Assembly: GCA_037039925.1 (NCBI GenBank)
Contig: JAXRKP010000356.1
Span: forward strand, 20,001 to 84,000
From: Doris montereyensis
Taxonomy: Eukaryota > Mollusca > Gastropoda > Nudibranchia > Dorididae
Reading direction: 5' to 3'
Length of the DNA: 64,000 nucleotides
The first letter of the stretch is position 1. Each line of letters opens with the position of its first letter. Below, one piece after another: positions 40,891 to 55,800 of the stretch. The notes under the pieces are model-generated. The model ran no database searches, was not told the DNA's origin, and was given only the letters and a program-made list of their open reading frames with translations. The position numbers were made by a program, and so were the translations under genes.

Positions 40891-43800
40891 CTGTTACAAA
40901 GAAAAAGAAAACATAGATTACAATTCAAATAAATACTAAAATACCTAATAATAGTTTACACAGACATCAATGGCTTTTTCAGGTGAATTTCTTTTTTTTT
41001 ACAGGAAATTGATAAAGACACTTTATTGTTTTTACACTTCATCAGCTGCTATCTACAGTCAAACTCTTGCGATACCGCCAATTTTGGGACCAACACAACT
41101 TTGGTGGTACAGTAATGACATCGTTCATAAATGCCTTCCGCCTTAACATCTTTCATCTTTGGAGAGTTTGATTATATCGAAACTTTGGCGTTTCATTTTA
41201 TACCTTTTTCGACTGGTGTTTCAAAACGACCAGCCCATCTAAAAGGCAAAATATAAAATAAAATAAGTAAATTGTTATTCAGGAGTAGTTTCCCATTTTC
41301 ATTTTATAGATCTTTCTTCTTGGATTTTTTCCCATTAAACATTTTCGATCTGACCCTGATTTGGACTAATTTTTCTTGTTGTAACACTGCAACTCTGTAA
41401 ATAATGGATTTCAGATGATGAACAGATTATGCAATAACGTGAATCTGATTATGACGAGGCTAGAGTTGAAGATAGTGATGATCCATTGTACAGCGAACAT
41501 AGATAAAGAAGTTCTTATGGATGGTGACTAAAAGAGGGCGTGGCACTCTGACAGTTGCATGGGATTCTTTGGGAAAGAGCATGGGTGGCACTGACACCAT
41601 ATGGCACTGGGAATATTTGAAAATTAAAGACATCTATGATACACATGAACAGAAAACACGGAATAGAGAATACTTACTGAGACAGGACAGCTGGACAAAA
41701 TAAATTATAAAATTCTTTGATTACAATTTTGGTCATTTTGTGTATTTTTTTCTAATAATTGCCCTTCATTTTTTGATCAACATGTGACAGCTACTGCTGA
41801 ATTTTTTGGCATGATTGTCCAAACTTCCTTTTATGTCTTCCCTACACTACAATACAACTCCACAAATCAGATGACCAGCACAATGGTGTATTTTGTGACC
41901 ATAAACCACATTGTCATTGAGACAAGACCAAAAAAACATTAAATTGTCAAAATGCCAAGATGGCTGCCATAATCACATGACTTCAATTGAATAGTGTTGA
42001 ATAGTTATTCTTTTAGCACAATATAACAATAGTTTGTCCTGAAAGTTTCAATTGAATATCTATCCTAGTTTAGAAATGAGCATTTTTTTTTCCTGATATG
42101 AGTCGCTTAAGATTTCAGCCAAAATGGGGGCAATGACAAAGGCATCCGGTGTAAAATGGGTTGAAATAAGGGTTAATGTCCATTTTGCCTAAAGTACCAC
42201 AATCTCAGTGAAAACCGTTTTTTTTCATCTAAATTCCATTAAATACCCGTTTTCAAAACCCAAGAAAAAAAAAAATGTCCCGTGGTCTCAACGGCAACTG
42301 CAGGTATCATTTTCTCCCAAAGCATGTGGAAATACGTCTGACTAATTGATTACCAAAATAATCATTTTTTATTGTGGATGTAATGGTCGCAAAATCAGAA
42401 TTAAGTCCGATCAAGAATCTGTGCAAAGCATTGTAACCTATTTTGATACCTTTCCATTGTAATGTAATAACATTGACCAGTTTCCTCTCCCTCCACCCAC
42501 TTTACAGCACAGCATTTGTTCCATTGAGGTACTTTGCCACTGGAACAAATTAGAATTAAAATTTTCAGTGGTACATTTGCAGTAGTTCAATTGATGATCT
42601 GGTAATTTCACGTTTGTTTTTGAGAGATCAGGCTTACATCGCGATCGAGGGACAAGGTGTGAACAAATTTATTTCCCCCTGTCTGGCATTGGTTGTATCC
42701 ATTGTGTCTTTGGGTCTTCATGGCGAGCGATGGTCGATGGTCAACCCTTCTGCTAAATGGTTTCCATGTCCCTATTTCGCATTAAATTTTTCGTAAATGT
42801 TGAATTTCTGCACTCTATTGGATGAACTCCTTGGTGATCACCCTCCACCTCCCTCCCCCCCCAACTGACCAAATTGTTGCCCCTGATCTACTTTCACTTT
42901 CGTCTAAATGCCCGTTTTTCTGCTTACCGAGGACTGGGCATTTAGGCGGTCACTACTGTATAACAAGAATAACGGTGTAACAGGGTTGGACTGTAGAACA
43001 ATTTGAAACCATGAGTCCCCCTGCCTAGAGCCATTTTTAGCAGGCATTAAATCCATAAAGATAATGCCTGCTCTTCAGCCTCCACATTACTATGTTTTCT
43101 GATTTCTTATTTTCAACTTTAAAAAATACAAACATTTCAGATTTTTTTAACCAGGCCTTTTAAATATCTAATAGGTGTTATTCAATTTACTAATATCAGT
43201 TGACTTCAATCAAGAGATAGGATTACATATTGAAATCAGCTCTATCATATATAATAATGATCTTTCGCAACAAGAGGACAGTAGCAACCAACAGAAAATC
43301 TTTACATCAGATTGACCATAAACAACCATTCACCCAGAGAGGATTAACTTAAATAAAAAGCATAGTTTCTGCTTTTCATAGCTTAGAATATAAATCCTAA
43401 CAATGAATTCAGAAGAAGTTTTTAGATGAAGTTTTATATTTAAAAAACGTTTGACTTACACAATCGCTCTGATTCCGTCATGGCTAAGAAAAGACCAGTG
43501 CCTTCTTCCAAGTAGCTAGTTGACGTTTGCCCCGTTTACATCTGGCTGTTTGACTTCGAGACATTGCGATAGTAGTCCAGCTAGTGCGCTCAGACCTAAA
43601 TAATAACATACAACATCAGTTTAATCAACTCATTAAAATTTGCCCTGCCAGTAGTAAGCGTTGACATCAAGGTAAATGGAGAGGAAACGCAAGATGAGAG
43701 GTTGATTGCAAGAAGAAAAGAAAGATGAAAGGACATATTTCCAGCATGTGCCACACACTGGACAAAAAATGTAAGACAAGCAAGTACTGATAATCACCGG

Positions 43801-46800
43801 AAATGACTGTCTCACTGCCTGAATTTCTTCCTATCCTTTTTGTCTTGTGTTTTCATTGGCAAGAATGGGACTGGATGAAACACCTTAATTCTGTGAGATT
43901 TGTTGGCAAGAAATCTTTTGATTTTGTATGTTGGCACATGCATTTGAGAAAAATGCTGAAGTATTGATTGCCATACAATCTAAAAATTACAATAAGATGT
44001 GAATAAAGAAAAAGGAAGCAAATTCATGAAACCTATATGGAATGAAAACATTTGAAATTGAGAAGATAGCAAAGGAACTTTCTTTTGAGACACTTTTTAA
44101 ATGTAAAACAGAACAGGTGATAATAATCACCTCCTGGACAAGACGATAGTCTGACGAGGTTTCGCCAGATCCACACACAGTTCATGACTATCTAAGGAAA
44201 AAAATCTCTTCATAAACATAAACAAATATCCAAACACTGCCATGCAATTTTGACATAGTGATGAAAAAATTTTAAAAACAATTGATTTAGGAAAAAAGAG
44301 TCCCACTAACCCAACATCTGAATCTGAAATGGCATCTTCTTCATCGTAAGTGATCAAATAAGACTTCATGTCTTCCATCCAAAATCCAACACAAGTCAGA
44401 ATGTGATCAGGTTCATCTGTGGAAGTATGTGAACCATTGGCTAAAATGCAATTCAACTCAGCAGAGCTACAAGAACGTTAATATTTTCACTCAAACAAAC
44501 AATCAACAATGACATTTTTAAATATCTTTGTCTAAAAGCTCACCATATTCGCCAATGGGTCTCCCCCTGTAGTCCACATCCTTCACAGTATTCTCATCAT
44601 CCCAATCCTGGTGCCGTCTTTGCACAAGATTTCATTTCAGAGGCGATACCCTGCAATTAATTTGTACTCTTGGCCTTGGAGTGACACCACGGATCTTAGT
44701 GCTGTATTTTCAAGTACGCCATCCACGAACTGATCAAATCTGTAGCGACCGGGGCCGAGAGGCAATTAACTGGTGAGGGTGGGTCCACTGTAGAATAAAA
44801 TAACATTGACATATTTCACATTTACAGATATAATGGTGTGAGAAGGCAAAAAGGCTGTGATTTGAATATGTCCATTTAGTCTCAATACTATACCAAAACA
44901 TAATAACCAAAATAATTTCTAGCAGAATTTACTGCTTGCATAAAACTTTTTTGGCATGTTTTGTCAGTGGTTTATGATCCAGAGCTCACATCTGACATTT
45001 TTATTAACCCTTTTCAGCCTTGCTGTGGCATCAGTGGGTAATTGTGTTATGGAACTTGGGATAATGAGGTCCCAAATTGAATCATAGCAAGGTTATGTCC
45101 AACGGTGTGTTCATTGGGAAAGACAACGTGCATTTTCCCCACTCAACCCAAGTGCAAATGGGCACAAACATTAGCTTGGGAGTAAAAACATGTGTCAAAA
45201 CTAGCGTCATGACCAGGAACCACCTGTTCTGGTTCATGCTATAGAAACCAGGATATATTTTGACTCTATATTGTAAATGCCCTTGAAGGAACTAATTACT
45301 TTCAGTTTTACTTAAAAAACTAGCATCCCTGACTTTGAAAAAACAACAAAACTATTAAGTGTTATCATGTCTACACAAAATATTAAACAACAGAACGAAC
45401 AAGTTGAGCTATCAATGGCAAAATACCTTCACAAGTAATCAATTGAAAGTGTGCCCTGGCAACGAATTTTGTATTTTAAAACATACTTCTTTTACTCCAT
45501 CATATCTACATATTCTAGAGTAAAGAAGGAAATGAATAAAAAGTAAAAGCAATCTTTCTTAATGCTGATAAAAACTACACATGAAAATCTCTTTTTCTAC
45601 GTGTTCCTGATGTAGTCAATAAGCCTGCACTTGTGTGGAGGTACGGACTATAAATCCATCTTTTATATTTATCTTCTACTTACAGATAAGGACTTCGTAT
45701 TTCCAGTCTGTATCATTACGATTGAATGTGAATGCTTGCCAGCTGCAAACTTCTCTGAACTTCCTCACCATGAAGTCGGGTTCTGCCTGCTCAGCTTGTG
45801 ACAGCCTGGAAGGTTTTCCTGTGAACGAAGTACACAAGATGAGGAAAAATAAAATGGCAAACAATTTCTCCAAAAGCACGGCAAATTCCTAACAGTCAAC
45901 ACATCTTTGGCTTGATCCCTATCTGCTACTCTGACAAACAAGGTACTTTTAAAAATTCATGTCTATATTCTTTAAAAGAAAAAAACATACAACAGGAATG
46001 TAAGCAAGAAAGATTAATTTGAATTTTGAAAACATAACAGATAAATGTTGTGTGTGACATCTAGTATAAAGTAAATTGATTCTGGAAGGGAGATGCAGAC
46101 TCACCAACTCTGTAGCGTACAATTCCATGATGCCGGGCATTATGTCATAACACACAAAGTCCACTTCACTGTTAAAAGAGATTTTTAAAAGAAATATCAG
46201 TCACACTTAAATAAGTCTCATCTTCAGCTTTATATTTTAAACACATCACGATAACCTCAGACCAAAAACTGCAGTGTTACTTTGACAAACAGTGAGGCAA
46301 GGGCATGTCAGAAGTTAATGTAATGACACAAGATAATATGAAAGCCCCCATAGGAACAAAGACGAGACAAACAAAGAATAGACAGAAAAAAAATCTTGTA
46401 CATATGACTGCTAGTCATGACTGGATTCGTGTGAAAGGCCTTGCTAATGAAACTCCTTTTTTTAGGGAGCGTAGTTAGCTCGGTTGGTAGCGGGCTTTCT
46501 TTTCATGGCAAGGCGATGGGTGCCGACGCACAGGTCGCGGGTTCCATCCCCAAGGTGGCCAGGATTATTTTCTGTCTATTCCTTGTGTTTGTCTCGTCTT
46601 TGTTCCTATGGGGCTTTCATATTATCTTTAATTTGTTTCCTACCAAAGACCTCTTCAGTAGAACTGAGGAGTGTTTCTTTATACAATTGCCACTTTTCTT
46701 CTATTGTGCTATCATTCAGATTCATCTGCCTTTCACTGATAAATCTTTTTATCATTGATTGGTATATCTCTTTTACTTTTGGTTTTATTTAGTTCCTCAA

Positions 46801-49800
46801 TTTTGGGTTAAGTAGCTTTCTTCTCTTTCCTTTTCTGTTTGTTTTCTTCCGTCAGTAATCTCATTTTGGCAATCACTAGGTGATGATCACTAAATATTTC
46901 TTCTCCTCCGTTTACTCTTGCATCCAATGTACTGTAAAAAGGAGTTGCTAACTATTATGTAGTCTATCATTGACTTTTCACACCTGTCTTCATTTAGTCT
47001 TGTATATTTGTGGATATCTTTATGAGGAAAAAGGTGTTGGCTATTTTCATGTTATTCTTTAGGCAAAAATCTATTAGTCTCTCTCCATTTGGAGAAGTTG
47101 TTGTCTCTTCTTTACCTATTACTCCTGATATTTCTATATTGTTGCCTACTCTAGCATTTAAATCTCCTAAATCCATTAGTTCCTGTTTTGCGTTTAAGAT
47201 TCTCTGCAGCTATTAGTAAATTGTTTTCGAAAGGTATCTTTTTCTTCTTCAGTGGTGTCTCCGTTTGATCCATAAGCTATTAGTAATTCAATTTCTCTTT
47301 TGGTTTAATATTTACCTCTAATAGCCGTGGCTTATAAATTTCCAACGTTCTAGTAGCATTTCTGCCTTTTATGCACTAGGAGACCTACTCCTGCTCTAGC
47401 TCTATCTTTGACATCTACTCTGAGAAGATTAAAATATGATTTGGTCCTACATTTTCTATCCCTTGTCCGCTTTTTCTTTGTTTCTGTAATAGCCAAAATG
47501 TCTACTTTGAATTTTTCCATTTTTAGTTAGGTTTCGGATAAGCAGGGATTAGCCCACTGTACCCTAGGTAGATGGTGGAGCTGCCACCTTGAGGCCCCCT
47601 ACCAGGCCTTGTTATTTTCTGTCAGGGTTAACTCCCTTAGCCTTTGGTCAGCAGATTGCAGACCTGCCAACTTTCCCAGGGACAAAATAGGGAAAATGTA
47701 TAGTTTTGAATCGTGACGTGTCGATCGATTCACATTTGCAACAACAGGACGGTGCACCCCCTAGCAATTGTTGATGCTATCACAGTTGCTTTTGTGCGAC
47801 CACAAGCAAATTTCTTTCGCGATTTCTGAATCTGGGCACATTTCTCTTAACAGAGTCCCGAACTGATTACTAACTGAGACAGGCAAGTTTTTCTCAATAA
47901 TAAATTTTGTCCATAAAACCTCTGCCCTGATCACGGAGCAATCTCTGTCCTTGGTCATGAAACTACTGATATTCCTACTGGATAGACTCCTTTGCAGTTT
48001 TCATGTTTTCTGATGTCATCCTTCCCACCACTGGCAATGCTAACATCAAAACCGCAAGGTACACTATGTGCAAAGCTCTCCCCTTTCACAGAAGGTTTAA
48101 TGCATGGCCATTCCTTCCTATATTCCTCCCCAAATTTAACACTTGGTTTAGGTTTCTTGCTTGGTTGAGAACTATTAGTATTACAACTAGATCTAGAGGT
48201 AGGTTCTACATCTTCTGAATGTTCTATTTCAAAGGCCTTTTTTCAGAAATCGATCCATGCCCAATTCGAAATTCGAGATAAAACGTTTACATTATCTAGA
48301 TCTAAGTTGTAGAGCCTAGTATTCCAATTTTAGACACAGTAAATTATAAAAACAGCAGTAAATTAATTAGTAAACCAGGAAAGTTGGCAGGTTTGAGTAA
48401 ATCCCAAAAATGAAGGTAAAACTAAGCAAAATATAATCCAAGTAAGATCCGAAGAAAACAGACACAGTCAAGAAAGTACGCTAGATATAGAAAATAATAT
48501 GAGTCAGTCATCGGCTTCGTAAACAAAGGAAAGAGACTGAAAGAATAATAATACACTGTATTTAAATGATTACAAATTTAACCTAGCAATGCTAACGCAG
48601 TTTCAACAGTTTCTAGCCAAACAGCATTAATAGGTGAATATGGAGTACTCAAAATCATTGAATGTAATGTACGACTGCTATCAATGAAACTATTTATATT
48701 TAGTATCGGACCAAAAAAGTTTTATTGTCTGCAATTATTTCTATCAAGTACGATTATAAGCTTAGTACTTAGTAGAACTTAGTAGAAATTACAATTCGCA
48801 ATTTTCTTCACCAAAATAATTTTTCGCTCTCGAGAACAAAATATCGGGAAAATTGCGGTCATATCGAATGTCGGGAATGGGGTTCCAAATCGGGTTGTTT
48901 TCTATCAGGGTTAACTCCCTTAGCCTTTGGTCAGCAAAGACCGACCTGCAAGGCAGCAGGAGACTCGTGGAGGGTGGGATCATCTACTCCCCGTATATGT
49001 GCTTATCTGTCCACTGCCCGGAAACGTCTGATACCATATAAAATAAACACACAGGTCACATTCAATGTTCCTTCTTACCATTTCCCAACAACGTATTTAG
49101 TCATTAAAAACCGTGTGCCAAGGGTCTGTTGGCAAGACAAGTAGGTGTCCTCAAAGACAAATTCAGTCTTCTGAGTAAAATAATGAATGTGGGTGTCATT
49201 GACGCTGACAGCAGATTCAAACTGAATGCCTTGGGTGAACCACTGGCCTGATATATTTCTTGGCAAGTTACACTGAGGTGAAATATAGGGAGTTGGTGGG
49301 GGAACTGAGAGAAGAAAAAGACAAAAATAATCACAATTCAGCATTTATGTAAATGTTGCACAATAACACCAATTATGTAGAAATACTAAATCAATACCAC
49401 TTCATGCATAAGGCATCTCAGGTAAGATAAAATGTAAAATGATTGTACTCATCAATTAAAAAAACAAATGATTTTAAATAACTAAATTGCTTGAGAAAAT
49501 ATAAAAACAAATTTAGATTAGATGTAATAATTTTTAGAGCGCTTTCAATATTCTTGGAAGATAACTTCTGATAACACATCAGTGAAAAACATAGGAATCG
49601 AAATATGAATTTAGATCATTTACACATAATGACCCTTAATAATGGCCTCTTTCACATCACCAAGAACTACCATGACTTTGCTCAGGAAAAATTACAAAAA
49701 ACTTGTATAAGGACAATTGGAACAATGTTATATGACATCAAAAATTCAGGCATGGACAAATAAGAGACAAAGAGAGGGTGGGGGGAGGGGAGGGGAAAGT

Positions 49801-52800
49801 GAGAAAAGGCATGTGTGTGCGTTTGAAATAAATTTGTGAGATAAATGTTAACATTAGATCAAATGAGAATTTTATTTTTATCAACAACATGAGTTATTTC
49901 TTCCAATTCATCTTTCTAAACCATTACATGCTCTTACTTCGATGTAACACAATACGTAAGGGTCCTTCGTACAAGCTGTTCAAAGAATCACAATCAGCAA
50001 AACGCGACATGACCCAGCGAATGGAGTTATCAGCCTGCTTTTGGTTTTTATAAGTCATCTGAAATAAGACGAAAAGGATACAATATTACCAAGTATGTCG
50101 TACCTGATCAAAACGAGGAGTGCTATAGTTAAAAAATAGTAACTAGTAATGAACCACAATCTTACCAAGAAACATATATATATACTGGAGGGCTGGGTAT
50201 GTTAAAAAAAAAAAAAAATTTGTTTTTCTTTACTGGACGTATTAAATAAAATAAATGGACAAGCTCCATGTGTTTTTAACCTCAAGAAGAGGGCCGGCCC
50301 CTTATTTAGGGCGTATTACGGTTGGCCCAGGAAGTGCGAAGGCCATATATTTTGGAACATCATCATTGGCACAGGAAGCATGTTTAGGGCCAGACACCTA
50401 GGCTTCTTGAATTGAAATTTTAACTTTTCTTAAATGGTTTATAATGTAGTTTGATCTTTGAGTTCATAGTTAAACAACAGCCAATGAGATTACAATTTAT
50501 TTTAAGCTCGTAGCTTTCCCGGTAGCCTCACTATCATTCGTCAAAGTGACGCTTTTACCCCCATTCAACACACTTTGTACAAGCCTCAGTTGATTGCACT
50601 GCTATCGCTGCTATTGTTTAGTCCTCAGTTTAAGTTTCTCTTTTTGCAATAACATCTCAAAATGAATTCCTTATTTTTTCAATTTTCAGAAAAAACATGT
50701 TTTATAGGTCTTTCATCAGCTGTAAAAGTGAACTCATTGTTCAAACCAAGTCTAAATCCTAGCTTTACCCCTTGCACACACTTGTTTTTTTCATGCACAT
50801 GGCTGAGGCAATCCCTTACTGTAAGAAGGTTAATTCCGGTAAAAACTCTTCTTTGGTTAAGAATCTTGAGCTGACTTCAGTCACGTTTAACGTTTCTTAT
50901 CTTTCTCTGATTTTGTCTTCCTCATTCTCATCATGTGGAGATCCAATGCAAAGTCAATATGCTACTCAGTTAACCTGCATGTATGCAAAATACAAAACAC
51001 TATTGCTTCTTCTTAACATCAATTCAAAACGTACCATGCATTTGTATTTTTCTCTGTTATCCTTCTCAACAGTGTTAGCAATAGCAGCAAAAGTATAGCC
51101 AGTTGAAAGCACTTTGGCATACCAGGTACCCAAGCACTGATATCGGATACCTGAGGACAAATATAGAAGTACCATGTTTTAATTTTAATAATACACAAAC
51201 ATAGTTTGCATAAATTTATTCAACAAGTTAAAGTAGAATTTTTAATGAAGAAAAAGAACAGGTTAGATCATTGTTCCTGATGAAAGCATGTGTTTTAATT
51301 TCTATTCACACATCCAGATTATATGTTCAGCAACTTAAAGCATGTAACCAAAAACTTTCCTAGCGGCATTCTAAATAAAATCAAACTAGAGAAGGTTTAT
51401 TCCAATACATCAGTTTGTAGAGGTACTGAAATAAGACATTTCATCAACCATTTCTTTCTTTATCAGTTCCTATTCTACATTCTGATGTATGAGTTAAGAT
51501 GCCCAAAATAATCTTTCTCCAGGCTACCCTGTCTTGGCATTTGTCCATTTCCCTATGGGAAGGTTGAAATTCATTGCTTTAGTGCCCCTTTTATGTCTTT
51601 TTCCCACTTTCTCCAAGGCCTACCTTTTGGTCTTTTACCTTGGGTTTTGGCACTGTATACTTATTTAGCTATTCTTCTGTTATTCATTCTGTTTACATAC
51701 CCAAATTATATGGGTTGATTTAATTCTATTTTAGTTTTTATGGCATCTGGTTTGGTTTGATCTCTTTTTGTTATATTTCTGACGTCTCTTTTAGTTTTCC
51801 CTACTTCTCTTCTTAGATAATTCATTTTAGCTGCTTGTACTCTACTGTATTCCCCACTGTGAATAATACGAAGGAGCCACAGTGGAGTGAAGTCAAAGGC
51901 GAAATATGACAATAAGTGACAACTCCACTAATAAACCCTTCGTTCGAAATATCTAGACAACAAACAGTTGAAATATCTAGAACTAAGCCACATCTCACTA
52001 CTGTTTGTTCTGTCTTTATTAGTGCTTTAGTTGTCACCTTTTGTCATATTTCGCCTTTGACTTCACTCCATTGTGGCTCCGTATTATTCACAGCTATTTA
52101 TATAGTTCACATTGCCACATCTCTTTATTGTTTACATTATTTATCTTTTAATTGCTAATAGATCTAGATCTATAGTCATCTTCTTTGTCATACTGAGGTA
52201 GTGCTTAGATCTATATCTAGATATTTTCGTTTGTTATCTGACGGGTTATACCAAACGTCACGTGTTTGTTCTGTCTTTACTGATGGAGTTGTCACTTATT
52301 GTCATATATCGCCTTTGACTTTACTCCACTGTGGCTCCTTCGTATTACTAAAGGACTAGGTATGTCTGTTGCAATATTTTTTTTGAATAGATAACTATGT
52401 CCTCTGAGTTTCATCGACTTGGGACTGTCATGAAGATGCTCATCTACGTCAAAGTTGTACGCCTTCAAACAAATACTTTTCTTATGTTGAGCTAGCTGTG
52501 TAGTAAACTTCAACGTGTTACGGTTGGCGCCCCTTTAATTTGAATGGTAAGTCGTCGACTGCCAACTCGGATAATTGGCATCTCTATGCAAGGCAGATTG
52601 CGCCTTTTACTGTTTGCTAAAACTACAATCAGTGTAAGACTATTGTTACAATACAGTAGTTAGGTAATAACAACGTTGACATGTGAGCATTGTTTAGCAA
52701 ATTGTGAAAGCCAACCAAAGATCTGAGGCAACGAGTAGCTGAGGTTGCGATTATCTAAAGTGAATTGCGATTAAACAGTGATTTTTATATAGAATTAATT

Positions 52801-55800
52801 CGGTTCTCTGGAAAAGTTGCGATTAACTGAGTTGCAGAATACTGAAGTCGACTGAACATGAAACTCGATAAGAGTAAACGAAATATCAACGGTCAATGAA
52901 AAATTATGTGATAACGCAAATGCTTACAAGAAGAAAGGATAAATATATATTGCAGATAGATTTTTGGCACAACAACTGGCCATTTTAATTGCACTGCAAG
53001 AACAATATACTAAAATTCCTCTTCATAAAACACCAAAGTTATCACATCAATACTGATTGGCAGCTATACTTATGGTTTTATACATTAAAATAACCAACTT
53101 ACGTTTTTGCAAAAGATGTCTGTACGTGGAACACTTTGCAAAATTCATTGTAAAGACACGATTGTCGACATAAGAAGAACCTGGATTTTGGCAGGCTCTA
53201 AGCACATTGTCAGGACTTGAGCAAATACCACCACCTACATCCACTTCATATGTGAAGCGATACATTCCTTCCCATGTACTGATACAATTGACATCTTTAA
53301 GCTCATCCATTTCTGTGGTGAAAAAAAGAGTTCTTTTCATTATAAAAATTGTTTATTTCAACATTTGGGGGGGGGGGCCCAAGAAGTTAAAAAATAAAGT
53401 CTTGTCTATATAAAGATATGTTTTGATATAAAATCACAATTTACAATGGTAACTTAAATCATAAATATGAAGGAAGGAATTGTAAAAATTAATAATCAAA
53501 TGTTAGTGTTTGTAAAAAAAATAATAATAAATAAACAGGGGAAAATTTTAAAACAAAAACTCAAAACACAAAAATAAAGTCAATAGAATTTTGTATGATA
53601 AAAACTCTGTAGATCTACACAGCTGAGCATGAAGAAAGAAATCATTGGAATTTGTGTGCTGTTTGCCAGGACTGGGAGATTAAATGGTCACAAATGCACT
53701 TTAAGCTAGGAGTACTGACATCTGATGAATGATACGTTAGCATTTATTCTCACTATATCCGGTAATATTATTCCTTAGTTTCCTAAAGAGATTTATTGGT
53801 TTCTGGCCTAAATTTAAAATAAAAATGAAAGCAGAAACATAATGATAGACAATTAAAAACTCTTGTACTATTCTTTTCCTTTATAAATGATTCTTTTTTT
53901 GTCATGATTTTTCGTTAACAATACATTTGAAGGGAGGAACTCAATTTCAGCCTCGTTACATTATGTTTTTTCAGACATTAGCTGATCTTTCTATGTTGAT
54001 TTAAAACAAACACATACAATTTAACAGAAAAATACAGACAAAAATGGAATTATAATCTATATTTCTGCACAAGTGCAGTTTCACAGACTTTACATTATAA
54101 TTATTTCCCTGCAGGCAGATATCATTCAAAATTTTTTCAACTCCCTTTAGAGCATAAAGTATAGCTGTCTGCTAGCTACTTCATATTCGCACAATGACAA
54201 GATACTGGTCTGCTTATAACTGGGTACTCAATCACACCTGAGTCAAGTGAGGAAAGCAGAGTAAGGAACCTGTCCAAAGAGTATAATGTTGTGAAAAAAT
54301 GTTGGGCCAACCAGGATTTGAATCAGTGTCATTGTGTTTTCAAACTCACAACATTACCTATTGTGCTACAACACCTCTAACGTATACAACAACACAAAGT
54401 TACATTATGAAATGGCTTTTCAGAGCAGTATAAAATGAAGAAAGGAAAGTACAACATGTGTATGTATGCCAAAAACAGACAATATTACAAGAATTAGGCA
54501 TGACGGTGTGAAGGCTAGAGCCAGGGAAACTTACTGAAGAGAGTGAAGACTTCATTATTTTGCAGGCAGTTTCTTTAGCCCAGCACACATATTTTGAAAG
54601 CCAGTGTTTGTTGTCATGCAACCACCTGAAATGAATCAAATAATAATTATCATGTCCACAGATTTTACATAACTATTATCCCTATGTCAAGTTTTAAATA
54701 GGGGACACTGTCTTAATATTTACATAGATTTCCATTTGTCAAACAATGTTACTCCTCACACAGATATCTTCCTATGAATGTGCATATAAGACACATTGTT
54801 GTAATTGTAAGCTGTTATAATATAGAGCAATAGTGCAAGTTATGTTGGATAAAAGCTTTCTATGAAATTTGTTTTTTATAAAAGACTTACTCATACGATA
54901 CTGCAGAATATTTGGCGTTCTCCAAAGAATATCAAAACAGAGAAAACAATTGTCGGAACCACTGAAACAGAAACCAAGTATAAAATATTGTGAATGAGAA
55001 AAAAACTTCCCCTCTCAACATAAGAAACCATGGTATCATTGTAGAAGCCTAAATAGTTTTAACAGTCACAAAAAAAAAAAGACAGTGTGCCAAAGACAGT
55101 GTGTACTTTCCTTGTTGCCAAAGACAGTGTGCCATGGCCAGTTAAAATCAGATGTCCCAACTCCATTCTTTCTTCTTGTTTGTTTTAAAAACAAACTCAA
55201 GTTTAATCAAAGACCATTCAGCAAATCAATTTGATCCAACAAATAATTTCTCAAACTCATCATGATCATTTTCAATTTACATATATATATATATATATAA
55301 TCTTTTACATTTTACAAGACTCAAAAGTCTGCTCCGTTTCACCAGATTGACTCAAATAACTGTTGTGCATTTTATTTAAATCTTTAATGCTAATAACTCA
55401 TAACGGAAAGCACTCAAGATCTGTATTTTTTCATCTTTTTGAAACAGGTGCCATTCTATATATCCTCAGGAATCAGTAGAAAGGAAAGATTTCAAACATA
55501 TAAACTCACTCAGCTTTTCGCATCAACATTGTAGAATTTGCGCCTTCCTTGTTGTCATTTCCAAGCAGGCTAGTCTGCAAACATGAATATGCACCCCATC
55601 GCTTTTTAGAAACTGTAGTTTGAAAGTCAACGCCACCTTCTCTAGAGTACCAAGTGCCAGAGTATGATGGATGTATATCACATAAACTTTCATATACAGT
55701 ATCTTGAGCGTTGCCTGGAGGGATAAAAATGCAAAAATGAGTGAAGAGTTTTATTAACAAAGTTCTTTACACTAACAAAGCATCTGCTCTGATGGTCTTT

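Noticed and set aside
41055..41175. Possible pogo/Tc1-type MITE starting CAGTCAAACTCTTGCG
   Set aside because: The opposite end (GAGAGTTTGATTA) matches only about ten bases and no second copy was found in the window.
41521..41703. 60-codon frame in gene B intron 13
   Set aside because: No homology to gene A, wrong strand, no splice context.
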